NCBI GenBank assembly: GCA_965211775.1
Contig: OZ242974.1
Location: 4,278,001-4,342,000, forward strand
DNA from: Thiodiazotropha sp040506975
GTDB lineage: Bacteria > Pseudomonadota > Gammaproteobacteria > Chromatiales > Chromatiaceae
DNA: 64,000 bases
Reading direction: 5' to 3'
Shown piece after piece: positions 55,394 through 64,000 of the stretch. The position numbers and the translations under genes were made by a program. Under the pieces are notes generated by a model. It searched no databases. It saw only the letters and a list, made by a program, of their open reading frames with translations, and was not told the DNA's origin. How positions within the stretch are numbered: position 1 is the first letter of the stretch; every line of letters begins with the position of its first letter.

Positions 55394-58288
55394 TTATGCC
55401 TTGCTGATGCGACAGAGACTGCATTTTGTCTCCTGCATCTGCGTGACCGAGTCATAGCCATAGGTCATGGCCGTGTTACAGGCTTCGCCCAGAACGTATG
55501 GGTCCGCGCCCTCGGGATATTTGCTGCGCAGATCCTTACCCAAAAAATGGCCGCCGAAGTGGAACGGCATGAAGGCCACACCGGCCGCCACCCGCCGCGT
55601 CACCAGCGCCTTGACTTTGATGCGTGCGCCCTCGGCGCCCTCGACCCAGACATCTTCGCCATCCCTGACGCCGGCATTGTTCGCGTCGCGCGGATGCATC
55701 TCGACGAACATATCCTGCTGCAGCTCCGCCAACCAGGGATTGGAGCGGGACTCGTCGCCACCGCCTTCATACTCGACCAGACGACCTGAGGTGAGGATGA
55801 TGGGATAATCCTTGGAATAGTCCTTGGCCTGAATCGAGCCGTAGCGGGTCGGCAGGCGATAGAAGGATTTGCGATCTTCGTAGGTGGGGTACTTCTCCAC
55901 CAGATCACGCCGGTTGGTATAAAGGGGCTCACGATGGACCGGCACCTTATCGGGGAAGGTCCAGACCACAGCCCGGGCCTTGGCATTGCCGAAGGGTGCG
56001 CAGCCATGCTTGATGGCGACACGCTGGATGCCGCCGGAACGGTCTGTCTTCCAGTTATTGCCCTCCGCCAGTTTTTTCTCCTCCGGGGTCAAGTCATCCC
56101 ACCAACCCAGTTTTTTCAACAGATCGGCGGTGAACTCCGGATGACCGTTCTTGATCTCGTTGCCGACCGGGTAGGAGCCCTCCGCCAGCAGATTTTCACC
56201 ATTGCGCTCGACACCGAAACGGGCACGGAAGTTGAGCCCCCCCTTGGCCACCGGCTTGCTGGTGTCGTAGAGATTCGGCGTGCCGGGATGGCCCATATCC
56301 GCGGTGCCCCAGCAGGGCCAGGGCAGACCGTAGTATTCACCATCGCAGGGACCGCCCTCCGCCAACAGACTGGTATAGTCGAAGGTTCCCCAGTTCTGTT
56401 GCTGCTTTTTCATTCGCTCGGGACTCTGGCCGGTATAGCCGATGGTCCACATGCCCTTGTTGAATTCGCGTGTGATATCCTCGATCAAGGGTTCGTCGTT
56501 CTCGACCTTGATGTTCTTGAAGAATTCATCGGCGAAACCGAGCTTGTTGGCCAGGCGATACATGATGGTGTGGTCCGGCAGGCATTCGAACATCGGCTCA
56601 ATGACCTTGTCCCGCCACTGCAGTGAGCGGTTTGAGGCGGTAACCGAACCATAGGTCTCGAACTGGGTGGCGGCGGGCAGCAGATAGACACCGTCGGTCC
56701 TGTCATGCATGACCGCCGAGACAGTCGGATAGGGATCGATGATCACCATCATATCCAGCTTCTCCATGGCCTTCTTCATCTCCATGCCACGGGTCTGGCT
56801 GTTGGGCGCATGCCCCCATAACACCATCACCCGCACATTGTCCTTCTGTGCAATGTTCGCCTTCTCTTCCAGTACACCGTCTATCCAGCGGGAGACGGGG
56901 ATACCCTTGGTATTCATCACCATCGCATCCTTGCCTTTGGCTTTCTCATAGCTGGCCTGTTCGAAGCGGCCGGCGAGCCAATCGTAATCCACGTCCCAGA
57001 CTTTGGCCCAATGCCCCCAGGCCCCCTTCGACAGACCGTAATAGCCCGGCAGGGTGTGGGAAAGAACACCGAAGTCGGTGGCGCCCTGCACATTGTCGTG
57101 GCCACGGAAGATGTTGGTCCCGCCGCCTGCGGTGCCCATGTTGCCCAGGGCCAGCTGGAAGACGCAGTAGGCGCGGGTATTGTTGTTGCCGATGGTATGC
57201 TGGGTGCCCCCCATGCACCATATGAAAGTGCCGGGGCGGTTGTCCGCCATAGTCTTGGCCGCTGCATAGACCTGATTCTCGGGGACACCGGAGACACGTT
57301 CCACCTCTTCAGGCGTCCATTTGGCGATCTCCTTCTTCACCTCCTCCAGACCGTAAACCCGTTGACGGATGAACTCCTTGTCCTCCCAGCCGTTTTTGAA
57401 GATATGCCAGAGCATGCCCCAGACAACGGGCACATCCGTACCGGGACGAAGCCGCAGAAATTGGTTGGCATGGGCTGCCGTACGGGTAAAACGAGGATCG
57501 ATAACGATCAACTGGGCATTGTTCTGCTCCTCGGCCTTGAACACATGCTGCAGCGAGACCGGGTGGGCCTCCGCCGGATTGCCGCCGATGATCAGAATCG
57601 ACTTGGAGTTATGGATGTCGTTATAGGAGTTGGTCATGGCGCCGTAGCCCCAGGTGTTGGCGACACCGGCTACCGTGGTGGAGTGACAGATACGGGCCTG
57701 ATGGTCCACATTGTTGGTACCCCAGAAGGCCGCAAACTTGCGGAACAAATATGCCTGTTCGTTATTGTGCTTGGCCGATCCCAGCCAGTAGACCGAATCG
57801 GGGCTCGACTGTTCGCGCACCTCGAGCATCTTGTCGCCGATCTCGTTGATCGCCTGCTCCCAGGAGATGCGTTTCCATTTGCCATCCACCAGCTTGGTGG
57901 GATATTTCAGCCGTCTTTCACCATGCCCGTGTTCACGCACCGATGCGCCCTTGGCGCAGTGGGCGCCCAGATTGAAGGGATGATCGAAGGCGGGCTCCTG
58001 GCCGGTCCAGACACCGTTCTGTACCTCGGCGATAATGCCGCAGCCGACCGAACAGTGGGTACAGATGGTCTTTATCTGCTCTACCTGGCCCTTTTCGGTA
58101 GTTGCCGCCTCGGCCTTTTTCATCATGCCCGGGGCAAACCCGGTGGCCAATGCGGCGCCGCCTGCCATCAGGCTGGAGTTACGCAGAAAGTCGCGACGGC
58201 TCATGGTCTGACCGGTGGATGATCTCTCGGGTACAACCGACTCACTACTGCTGTCGTTCACCAGATCGGAGGTTTTATGCAGTTTCAT
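55394..58288 (-). CDS. fdhA: Formate dehydrogenase catalytic (alpha) subunit, Cys type
   Basis: 964 residues. A Tat signal (MSRRDFLRNSSLMAGGAA, at about residues 29-46) sends it to the periplasm. The 4Fe-4S motif is CTHCSVGCG followed by HCAKGAS. The metal ligand is C201 in ARICHSTTVAGVANTWGYGAM, where many homologues have selenocysteine; the codon here is TGT. His202 next to it is the conserved catalytic histidine, and the later GHAPNSQTRG and PFHFGG fit the bis-MGD binding regions. It oxidises formate to CO2. Mo or W cannot be told apart from sequence. Confidence 0.92.
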   Translation of the reverse strand: MKLHKTSDLVNDSSSESVVPERSSTGQTMSRRDFLRNSSLMAGGAALATGFAPGMMKKAEAATTEKGQVEQIKTICTHCSVGCGIIAEVQNGVWTGQEPAFDHPFNLGAHCAKGASVREHGHGERRLKYPTKLVDGKWKRISWEQAINEIGDKMLEVREQSSPDSVYWLGSAKHNNEQAYLFRKFAAFWGTNNVDHQARICHSTTVAGVANTWGYGAMTNSYNDIHNSKSILIIGGNPAEAHPVSLQHVFKAEEQNNAQLIVIDPRFTRTAAHANQFLRLRPGTDVPVVWGMLWHIFKNGWEDKEFIRQRVYGLEEVKKEIAKWTPEEVERVSGVPENQVYAAAKTMADNRPGTFIWCMGGTQHTIGNNNTRAYCVFQLALGNMGTAGGGTNIFRGHDNVQGATDFGVLSHTLPGYYGLSKGAWGHWAKVWDVDYDWLAGRFEQASYEKAKGKDAMVMNTKGIPVSRWIDGVLEEKANIAQKDNVRVMVLWGHAPNSQTRGMEMKKAMEKLDMMVIIDPYPTVSAVMHDRTDGVYLLPAATQFETYGSVTASNRSLQWRDKVIEPMFECLPDHTIMYRLANKLGFADEFFKNIKVENDEPLIEDITREFNKGMWTIGYTGQSPERMKKQQQNWGTFDYTSLLAEGGPCDGEYYGLPWPCWGTADMGHPGTPNLYDTSKPVAKGGLNFRARFGVERNGENLLAEGSYPVGNEIKNGHPEFTADLLKKLGWWDDLTPEEKKLAEGNNWKTDRSGGIQRVAIKHGCAPFGNAKARAVVWTFPDKVPVHREPLYTNRRDLVEKYPTYEDRKSFYRLPTRYGSIQAKDYSKDYPIILTSGRLVEYEGGGDESRSNPWLAELQQDMFVEMHPRDANNAGVRDGEDVWVEGAEGARIKVKALVTRRVAAGVAFMPFHFGGHFLGKDLRSKYPEGADPYVLGEACNTAMTYGYDSVTQMQETKCSLCRISKA

Positions 58289-58307
58289 TCAGGTATCCTC
58301 GAAATAC

Positions 58308-58520
58308 TCAACTCACGGTGGACTTGTAATAGGCCGCGATATGGGGTGTCAGACGGTAGCCCTTCTTTGTCTTGGCCGACTCGCTTGAAGATTCATCCGT
58401 GGAGGCTGTTGTCAGACCGGGCAGGCTGGCCGCGACGGCGACGCCGACACCGGCACTCGCGGTGCCGCGCAGAAACGCCCTGCGTTTCGGATCCGGTTTC
58501 TGCTTAAGCTGTTTTTTCAT
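58308..58520 (-). CDS. Small Tat-signal protein of formate dehydrogenase loci (FdhX-like)
   Basis: About 70 residues from ATG 58520 (MKKQLKQKPDPKRRAFLRG). A twin-arginine signal (RRAFLRGTASAGVGVAVAASLPG) makes up half the protein; the rest is polar and ends GYRLTPHIAAYYKSTVS. Such proteins are found just before fdhA in many Proteobacteria and may be extra subunits exported with it. It lies 19 bases before fdhA. Confidence 0.85.
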   Translation of the reverse strand: MKKQLKQKPDPKRRAFLRGTASAGVGVAVAASLPGLTTASTDESSSESAKTKKGYRLTPHIAAYYKSTVS

Positions 58521-58588
58521 GAAATCATCCTCCACTCGGATTCACAGTTCAGTCATGTAACAATCGGTCAGGCCACACACATAGAGCG

Positions 58589-59257
58589 CTACACGGGCAT
58601 ACTCAGGTAACGTTTCTCCATCGCTGCGAATGTGGCGCCGAAGCGCCCCACCGCACGATAGAAGACAGCAGCTTTCGCCTCACTCAAATCAGCGAAAAAA
58701 TGCTCCAGCCAACCAGCCATATGTGATTCGAAGAAGTGTGATTGCTGATGGAAACCGACGCCTTCGCCGATCATCATCGCCATCACTTCGCACAGTGCGG
58801 CGACATGATCCTCCGGTTCAGTGACGCCGTCCTGGCGTTGAAATCCCAACATCGCCAGATCGTCCCGCAGCCTGCCCAGGGGTTTTTCCATCAGGAACCC
58901 CGTGAGATACCAGGAACCATAGGGCACCAGCTCACCGCGACCCATGCCGATGAACAGATCGTGAAACTCCAGCTCCACCGCTTGCGGCCGCGAATCCGAT
59001 GCGGACAGGCCCAACATGGACATCGCCAACGCCAACTCGTCCCTGCTCGGTTCCACAGTCGCAAAACCGGTGACCTTTTCGAGCATCGGTTGATCCGGGG
59101 ATTGCCGCAACAGTTGAGCCAGCATGCCGTAGGCGCCGATTCGATAGTGCTGTTCCCGGTCCAGATCGACAGCGGGCGCGGTGTCAGTCACCGAACCGGA
59201 CAGCGGGTTCTCCGCGCACTCATTGTCAGCTTGGACGGCTTGGCTCATTTCGGTCAT
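58589..59257 (-). CDS. TorD-family formate dehydrogenase chaperone
   Basis: 222 residues from ATG 59257, seven bases after GAGGAG; the frame extends to 59323 without a better start. An all-helical TorD/DmsD-like protein, with YGMLAQLLRQSPDQPML, ELEFHDLFIGMGRGELVPYGSWYLTGFLMEKPL, and EDHVAALCEVMAMM. These chaperones bind the Tat signal and apoenzyme until the cofactor is inserted, here for FdhA. Confidence 0.88.
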   Translation of the reverse strand: MTEMSQAVQADNECAENPLSGSVTDTAPAVDLDREQHYRIGAYGMLAQLLRQSPDQPMLEKVTGFATVEPSRDELALAMSMLGLSASDSRPQAVELEFHDLFIGMGRGELVPYGSWYLTGFLMEKPLGRLRDDLAMLGFQRQDGVTEPEDHVAALCEVMAMMIGEGVGFHQQSHFFESHMAGWLEHFFADLSEAKAAVFYRAVGRFGATFAAMEKRYLSMPV

Positions 59258-59408
59258 CACACTCTCCTCAGACAAATACTGTTTGCAAGCACCGGACCAG
59301 CTCTCATGGGAAAGAAATGACAAATTGGACTGATATCGACCAAGTCTTCACTCCCCCCGGATCCGATTGCAGAATCGGCATCTCTCAATGGCTGGTCAAA
59401 ATGGGGCT

Positions 59409-61037
59409 CTACTGTTGCAGGCGCCCTTCCAGATCCCCGCCCATGGCCTCCGCGTCCTGCACAATATCCACCACCCGGCAGCCATCGCACAGGGTAAGCC
59501 GCTTGAGCGCCCTTTCGCTTTGAAACATATAGTGATCTTTAAGCCGGCTTCGCATCTTTTCGATCACCGAGCGGGTTGCGAAGGGTTTACCGCAGGCGGT
59601 ACAGCGAAAGGGCTCCTCTTCCCGCAGGGTACGGATCTGGTTACGACTCTCTGCTTCGAACAGCAACCGCGGCGTGATCCAGATTGCGTCCTCGGGACAG
59701 GTGCGGGTACAGAGTCCGCATTGCAGGCAATTGGCCTCGATGAAACGAAGCTGAGGCATACCCTCGCCGCCACTCTGCAATGCCTTGCCTGGACAGGCGC
59801 CGACACAGGAGAGGCAGAGGGTACAGGCCTTTTCCTCCACATAGACGGTCCCAAAGGGAGCGCCCGCGGGAAGGCTGGCCATCGGTTTGGAGCGCTCGGC
59901 CTGGTCGTATAGGTGGTCGATGGCAAGATAGATCGATTGCCGCTTGCCGCCGATCCCGGAAAATCCCGCCAGCGGGATCTCAGGCATACCCTCACTGCTA
60001 TCCCGCCGCAGTTCAGCATGTGCAATCAGCCGGATCGATGTTTGGGGATACCCCATCGCACGCAGGATCTCCTCCGCGATGGCGAACTGTTCCCGCATCG
60101 CACGCTTGACGGCCGACGGCATACCGCCGTCATCCGTCAACAACACTCGTCTGGCGCCATAAGCCAGAACCGTCAACCAGACATCCATGCCGATGCTGGC
60201 CAACTCCTCCACCACTACCGGCAGATAGTGGGTGGGCATATCGTTCGGCAACGGTTGATCCGAAGCGGCGTGAAACACCACCACCGGAGAGCTCCCTCCT
60301 TGCTCACGATAGGTATGCAACAATTTACGCAGCCGTTGCATAGTGTCCCTGACCGATGGATAGAGATAGCGCATCGCCCCACCGGGACAGACACTGGCGC
60401 AGACACCGCCTCCCTGGCAGAGATAGCTGTTCACTTCAACAGTCTCAGCCAGGCTGGTGATCGCATCGGCGGGACAGGCGTCGATGCAACGGGTGCAGGC
60501 ATGCTTACCCGAACGGCCATGGGCGCAGATCGACGGATCGTAGTCGAAATAGCGGGGTTTCTCGAAATTACCGGTCATCTGAGCCATTTCATCGAGTACC
60601 GGTGAGAGCCGATCCTCTTCGATACTTGAGTGGTAGTAACCGGGAGGATTCATCACCCGATCCATCAAAGGTATGTGCGAGAGATCCAGAATCAGATCCA
60701 CCGCAAGGGTCTCCGCGTTGGCGCGGCCGGCTTCGCCGAGATGTATCTTGAAAGCCCCGAGATGCCCCTCTATCCGAAGGTCACGTCCACCCACGGGGAC
60801 AACCGGAGCGCCCGGTTCTTCCGCACCCCGGGTCAAGACCACGATCGGACTGAGCTTATCGTTCAGCCGCGGCGCGATCTCCAGCGCCGTCTGATCCCCG
60901 ATCACCGCCACCCGGCCGCGGGACTGATAGTTGACCAGACTGGTCGCCTCCACGCCGATTTCCCGCATCGCCTGCAACGCCAGCTCCCGCGCCTGGCGGT
61001 TGACCATTGATACGGCCGTGGTGTTCGATTCACTCAT
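59409..61037 (-). CDS. Polyferredoxin of the formate dehydrogenase cluster
   Basis: 542 residues with at least four 4Fe-4S motifs: CAHGRSGKHACTRCIDACP, CQGGGVCASVCPGG, CTLCLSCVGACPG, and CLQCGLCTRTCPEDA, plus CTACGKP and LCDGCRVV, which could bind another metal. Between them is a segment resembling a small Rossmann-like module (WLTVLAYGARRVLLTDDG). It has no export signal, so it is cytoplasmic. Its conserved place between DUF3306 and TorD genes in such clusters suggests a role in maturation or in electron supply. Its start overlaps the previous stop (ATGA, 61034-61037). Confidence 0.82.
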   Translation of the reverse strand: MSESNTTAVSMVNRQARELALQAMREIGVEATSLVNYQSRGRVAVIGDQTALEIAPRLNDKLSPIVVLTRGAEEPGAPVVPVGGRDLRIEGHLGAFKIHLGEAGRANAETLAVDLILDLSHIPLMDRVMNPPGYYHSSIEEDRLSPVLDEMAQMTGNFEKPRYFDYDPSICAHGRSGKHACTRCIDACPADAITSLAETVEVNSYLCQGGGVCASVCPGGAMRYLYPSVRDTMQRLRKLLHTYREQGGSSPVVVFHAASDQPLPNDMPTHYLPVVVEELASIGMDVWLTVLAYGARRVLLTDDGGMPSAVKRAMREQFAIAEEILRAMGYPQTSIRLIAHAELRRDSSEGMPEIPLAGFSGIGGKRQSIYLAIDHLYDQAERSKPMASLPAGAPFGTVYVEEKACTLCLSCVGACPGKALQSGGEGMPQLRFIEANCLQCGLCTRTCPEDAIWITPRLLFEAESRNQIRTLREEEPFRCTACGKPFATRSVIEKMRSRLKDHYMFQSERALKRLTLCDGCRVVDIVQDAEAMGGDLEGRLQQ

Positions 61038-61543
61038 GTTTCCGCCTCGTCGGTTGGATCTTCGTTTTGCCCGCTCTGCGCCGCCGCCGGCTCATCACTC
61101 GCCTCATCGTCTGATGCGTCACTCTCCCGTGCATCGCGCTTGGCCGACTCATCCGCTTCCGCCTGCCGCCTTTGCGCCTCCTGCTCCAGCCGGTGACGCA
61201 GATCCGCTGTCATCACATCCCCAAGCTTTTCAAAACTCGTGAAATCCTCTGCGTAATCATCCAAGCCGTCGCAGGCATTGAATGCCGCACTGTGAAAGAG
61301 CTTTCGCAATGCGACCTGGCGCAGCTGATCGGATACCCGGGGGGAGAGGAAACCGCTGTAGTCGGAGTTTTCATCCAGGCTCTCCAACGAAGGCATATCC
61401 TCGTCGCCAGGCTGTTGTTGCTCTTCGACCGTTTCGTCCTGTTCCGCCAGCGGCTGCCGGGATGCCTGTTTTTTTTCAGACCAGCGCCGATAGAGGCCGG
61501 CGTCTGGCTGAACGGCTGTTTCCGGGGAATCCTCAGGCTTCAT
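61034..61543 (-). CDS. DUF3306 protein
   Basis: 169 residues from ATG 61543 (MKPEDSPETAVQPDAG). The longer frame to 61714 would overlap most of the preceding gene's end. The conserved core is LYRRWSEKKQ, then DYSGFLSPRVSDQLRQVALRKLFHSAAFNACDGLDDYAEDF; the tail is acidic and low-complexity. It occurs with DUF3305 in formate dehydrogenase loci. Its biochemical role is unknown. Confidence 0.85.
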   Translation of the reverse strand: MKPEDSPETAVQPDAGLYRRWSEKKQASRQPLAEQDETVEEQQQPGDEDMPSLESLDENSDYSGFLSPRVSDQLRQVALRKLFHSAAFNACDGLDDYAEDFTSFEKLGDVMTADLRHRLEQEAQRRQAEADESAKRDARESDASDDEASDEPAAAQSGQNEDPTDEAET

Positions 61544-62063
61544 GATCGCCAGGCCCGCGGGCGGCGGATTTCCAGTCGGCACGCTTGCGCTTGGTCCTTT
61601 TCTGCGGTGTGTAGTGGTCCAGCACAAAGGCCTCGGTCCAACGATACAACTCGGCCGGTACCGGTACGGTGTAGACGGTATCGTCACCCTCGAGATAGGC
61701 ATGGGCCTCGTCATAACTGAGGCTCACAAGAAAGGGGTTCGGCTTGCCCTGGTCGTCCAAATTCGCCACCACGTAACAATGGGGTTGCGATGAGAGCAGG
61801 TTGTAATAGTAGCTTTCACACTCATCCTCATGCAGGCGCAGGGTGAATCCCGGATAGAGATAGTGACTGACCGGCCCCTCCTGGTGGATCAGGCTCGGCT
61901 CATCCCTATCGACGCTCTCCTCTTTCAGATCGGCTACGACGCCAACGGCCTCCCAACGGTCTTCCAGCCATCGGGAATCACTGGGTGACTGCTGGATGAT
62001 CACAGAAACATTGAATTTTGTAGGGTTATGGTCCCTTGTATGGTCGCTATTCGTTGCCGTCAT
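61533..62063 (-). CDS. DUF3305 protein
   Basis: About 176 residues if the ATG at 62063 is used; another ATG at 62093 is possible and neither has a strong ribosome-binding site. The core VSVIIQQSPSDSRWLEDRWEAVGVV and the later LRLHEDECESYYYNLLSSQPHCYVV match DUF3305. It overlaps DUF3306 by 11 bases and is the first gene of the leftward formate dehydrogenase operon. Confidence 0.85.
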   Translation of the reverse strand: MTATNSDHTRDHNPTKFNVSVIIQQSPSDSRWLEDRWEAVGVVADLKEESVDRDEPSLIHQEGPVSHYLYPGFTLRLHEDECESYYYNLLSSQPHCYVVANLDDQGKPNPFLVSLSYDEAHAYLEGDDTVYTVPVPAELYRWTEAFVLDHYTPQKRTKRKRADWKSAARGPGDHEA

Positions 62064-62534
62064 GGTTTGATACCCGGTGCTGATCCGATTCATGCATCGC
62101 AAGTTGCATACCAAACGATCATCAGGGCAGTAAAATCAGATAAAGCGTCGCACCGGGAAAAAAATCCGTAAAACGGATCAGCGGAAAAACAGGGCAAAAT
62201 GTCCCGTTTAGAATCACCGAGGTGGGACATTTCTTACCATATTGCTACACCACCGAGGCATCACGATGGGTGTAACGGGAGCGCAACCCTAAACGCCTTG
62301 CCCAGTCCTGGGACGGATGCGCAAGGACTGATCCCCCCTTGCTATTCCACCGCAGATGCAGCGCCACCTGCCGCCAGCCCCCACCACACAAGGGATTAGC
62401 GTCACTATGCCGCTCCTTGTGCGGTAACCGTTGAGTGATACCTGGACCATTCCCGGTCTTTACACGCTTGTGACCGGTTTCATCGGGTACGGTAATTGCT
62501 CATCAGACAGGAGATCCAACCCGAGAGACCGCGC
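62064..62534. promoter_or_regulatory. Divergent control region of the fdh operon and moaA
   Basis: About 470 bases between the two transcription units. It contains a perfect inverted repeat AAATGTCCC (62197-62205)/GGGACATTT (62224-62232) with an 18-base spacer, and a smaller hairpin ATCCGT/ACGGAT (62164-62178). The first could be a regulator site placed to act on both directions. I looked for a molybdenum-cofactor riboswitch fold and for a -24/-12 sigma-54 promoter and could not support either. Confidence 0.45.
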
Positions 62535-63554
62535 GTGAACAGAGAGAGCCCCGAACATCAGACCCGATCATCCCTGGTCGACCGCTTTAATCGCCGCATC
62601 GACTATCTGCGGATCTCTGTCACCGACCGTTGCGACCTGCGCTGCATCTACTGCATGTCGGAAGATATGGAATTCGTACCCCGTTCTCAGCTGTTGACCC
62701 TGGAAGAACTGTTTCGGGTCGGCAAATCCTTCGTCGAGATGGGGGTGAGAAAAATCCGCATCACCGGCGGTGAGCCCCTTACCAGACGCGGTGTGATGCA
62801 ACTGTTTGAGTCCCTCGGCCAGCTGGACGGACTGGACGATCTCACACTGACCACCAACGGCACCCTGCTTCATCGCTACGCAAAGACGTTGCAGCGTGCG
62901 GGCGTGACGCGGGTCAATATCAGCCTCGATTCACTGCAGGAAGCGCGTTTCAGGAAAATAACCAGGATCGGCGACATTCGCCGTACCCTCGCCGGAATCG
63001 ATGCCGCCCTCGAAGCAGGTTTTCAGCGGGTGAAGATCAACTCGGTTATCCTGAAAAACCGCAACCATGACGAAATCCCCGCATTGGTGGAGTTCGCCGA
63101 AAAACACGGCATGGATATCAGCTTTATCGAGGAGATGCCTCTGGGAGAGACCGGTGATCACGACCGGGCGGAACTCTTCTACTCCAGTCAACAGGTACTG
63201 CAGGATCTGCAACCGCACTACGACCTGATAGCCAGCACGGATACGACCGGCGGACCGGCGCGTTACTACCGTATCAACGACAGCAACACCCGGGTCGGCT
63301 TCATCTCGCCCCACAGCCACAACTTCTGTGATCACTGCAACCGGGTGCGCCTCACCGCCGAAGGGCGCCTGCTGCTCTGTCTCGGTCAGGAACACTCCAA
63401 GGACCTGCGCCGGGTGGTGCGCGCCAATCCACTGGACGATCAACCGTTGCGCCAGGCGATCATCGATGCCATGGAGATCAAACCCAAGGGCCATGAGTTC
63501 GATATTACGGCCAAACCGGTGCTGTTCCGCCATATGAATGTAACCGGTGGTTAG
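62535..63554 (+). CDS. moaA: GTP 3',8-cyclase MoaA
   Basis: 339 residues from GTG 62535, which follows GAGAG; a TTG at 62496 would add 13 residues. A radical-SAM enzyme for the first step of molybdenum cofactor synthesis. The radical cluster motif is CDLRCIYC after YLRISVTDR, and the second cluster binds FCDHCNRVRL with a later LLLCLG. The C-terminal Gly-Gly (NVTGG) needed for activity is present. It is divergent from the enzyme cluster that uses the cofactor and nine bases ahead of fdhD. Confidence 0.95.
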   Translation: MNRESPEHQTRSSLVDRFNRRIDYLRISVTDRCDLRCIYCMSEDMEFVPRSQLLTLEELFRVGKSFVEMGVRKIRITGGEPLTRRGVMQLFESLGQLDGLDDLTLTTNGTLLHRYAKTLQRAGVTRVNISLDSLQEARFRKITRIGDIRRTLAGIDAALEAGFQRVKINSVILKNRNHDEIPALVEFAEKHGMDISFIEEMPLGETGDHDRAELFYSSQQVLQDLQPHYDLIASTDTTGGPARYYRINDSNTRVGFISPHSHNFCDHCNRVRLTAEGRLLLCLGQEHSKDLRRVVRANPLDDQPLRQAIIDAMEIKPKGHEFDITAKPVLFRHMNVTGG

Positions 63555-63563
63555 GCAGGACCG

Positions 63564-64000
63564 ATGGATACCCTCTCTGATACAAAACGGCCCCTGATGA
63601 CTGATGCGGGACTCAGTGCCGCGGTGGAGGCTGTTGCGATCGATGAGTATGGCGCCATCAGAAACGGCCATGTGGCCGCGGAACGTGCCCTGACACTCTA
63701 TCTGGACAAACAGGAACTGGTCACCCTGATGACCCTGGGCACCCGCCCCGAGATGCTGGTGCTGGGATGGCTGCGCAACCAAAGACTGATTCCGGATATC
63801 GAACAGATCAAAGCGATCCAGGTCGATTGGGAAACGGACTCCGCAGCCATCACCACCTACGAGGGCGTACAGGGCGTGAAAGAGAAGCTGGCGCGTAAGA
63901 CAGTGACGACCGGCTGCGGCCAGGGGACAGTATTCGGCGATCTGATGGATGACCTGGAGAAGATCGAACTGCCCCGGAGGAGCATTCGTCAGTCGGAGAT
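63564..64000 (+). CDS. fdhD: Formate dehydrogenase accessory sulfurtransferase FdhD, 3' end outside window
   Basis: Partial, 145 residues seen. FdhD carries sulfur from IscS to the bis-MGD cofactor of formate dehydrogenase. The family region ERALTLYLDKQELVTLMTLG, then MLVLGWLRNQRLI, is clear. At the place of the CxxC sulfur-carrier motif the sequence is TGCGQGTVFG, so the first cysteine is kept and the second is Gly. The ATG follows GCAGGA. It is probably co-transcribed with moaA. Confidence 0.85.
   Translation, partial: MDTLSDTKRPLMTDAGLSAAVEAVAIDEYGAIRNGHVAAERALTLYLDKQELVTLMTLGTRPEMLVLGWLRNQRLIPDIEQIKAIQVDWETDSAAITTYEGVQGVKEKLARKTVTTGCGQGTVFGDLMDDLEKIELPRRSIRQSE

Noticed and set aside
57680..57700. 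Selenocysteine insertion in FdhA
   Set aside because: The codon at the ligand position is TGT (Cys), there is no in-frame TGA, and so no SECIS element is needed.
57011..58222. 403-codon frame opposite fdhA
   Set aside because: Antisense to a well-supported catalytic subunit; no domain seen.
62064..62534. Molybdenum-cofactor riboswitch upstream of moaA
   Set aside because: The region is long enough, but I could not find the conserved helices by eye; a covariance-model search would decide.

Overview
The window looks like a chromosomal stretch of a gammaproteobacterium. Evidence for this is the set of Proteobacteria-type proteins (YoaA-type helicase, PBP1b with a UB2H region, MidA-type methyltransferase, PilZ-DUF1631-GGDEF-EAL protein), a class GN ('marine proteobacterial') sortase with its VIT/vWA target, and a DUF3305/DUF3306 formate dehydrogenase cluster. 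Two diheme or copper redox proteins and a DsrK/HdrD-like protein would fit a sulfur-metabolising lineage, but that lineage call is inference. No tRNA, rRNA or CRISPR array was found.

Layout. Positions 1-13.9 kb are a conserved housekeeping block: a TauE/SafE permease, two tandem secreted thioredoxin-like proteins, a MidA-type methyltransferase divergent from a pteridine-reductase-like SDR, a glutamate-dehydrogenase-type enzyme, a bacteriohemerythrin, a YoaA-type helicase, an unknown protein and a 1229-residue c-di-GMP protein. From 13.9 to 51.3 kb the region is riddled with insertion sequences. There are five 1029-bp IS1595-type copies, each with a perfect 8-bp target duplication, and five 1568-bp IS1380-type copies, each with a perfect 4-bp YTAR target duplication. 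One degraded IS4-type element is itself split by an IS1595 copy. Between them lie mrcB, a diheme cytochrome c, a sortase operon damaged at both ends (sortase target lacking its N-terminus, L,D-transpeptidase split by an IS), a fatty-acyl-AMP-ligase/PlsC fusion that has lost most of its acyl-carrier domain, a CapA-like protein, a frameshifted secreted protein, a PstS-like protein, an SCO protein, a PhyH dioxygenase, an ArsJ/GAPDH organoarsenical efflux pair, a PhoX-like protein, a MOT1-type molybdate transporter and a DUF4399 protein.

From 51.6 to 64 kb there is an IS-free formate dehydrogenase region. Reading leftward: DUF3305, DUF3306, a 542-residue polyferredoxin, a TorD-type chaperone, a small Tat-signal protein, FdhA (cysteine type), FdhB, a cytochrome b subunit, then a NarI/DsrM-like cytochrome b and a DsrK/HdrD-like iron-sulfur protein. 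Divergent from it are moaA (molybdenum cofactor synthesis) and fdhD (sulfuration of the cofactor), the latter cut by the window end. Together with the nearby molybdate transporter, the region covers metal uptake, cofactor synthesis, enzyme maturation and electron transfer for one molybdo- or tungsto-enzyme.

The most notable structures are IS-made gene damage that can be read to the base, a chimeric junction at one IS1380 copy (24.6-26.2 kb) where two unrelated truncated genes meet across apparently matching target duplications, and the joining of a DsrMK/Hdr-like module to a formate dehydrogenase operon.
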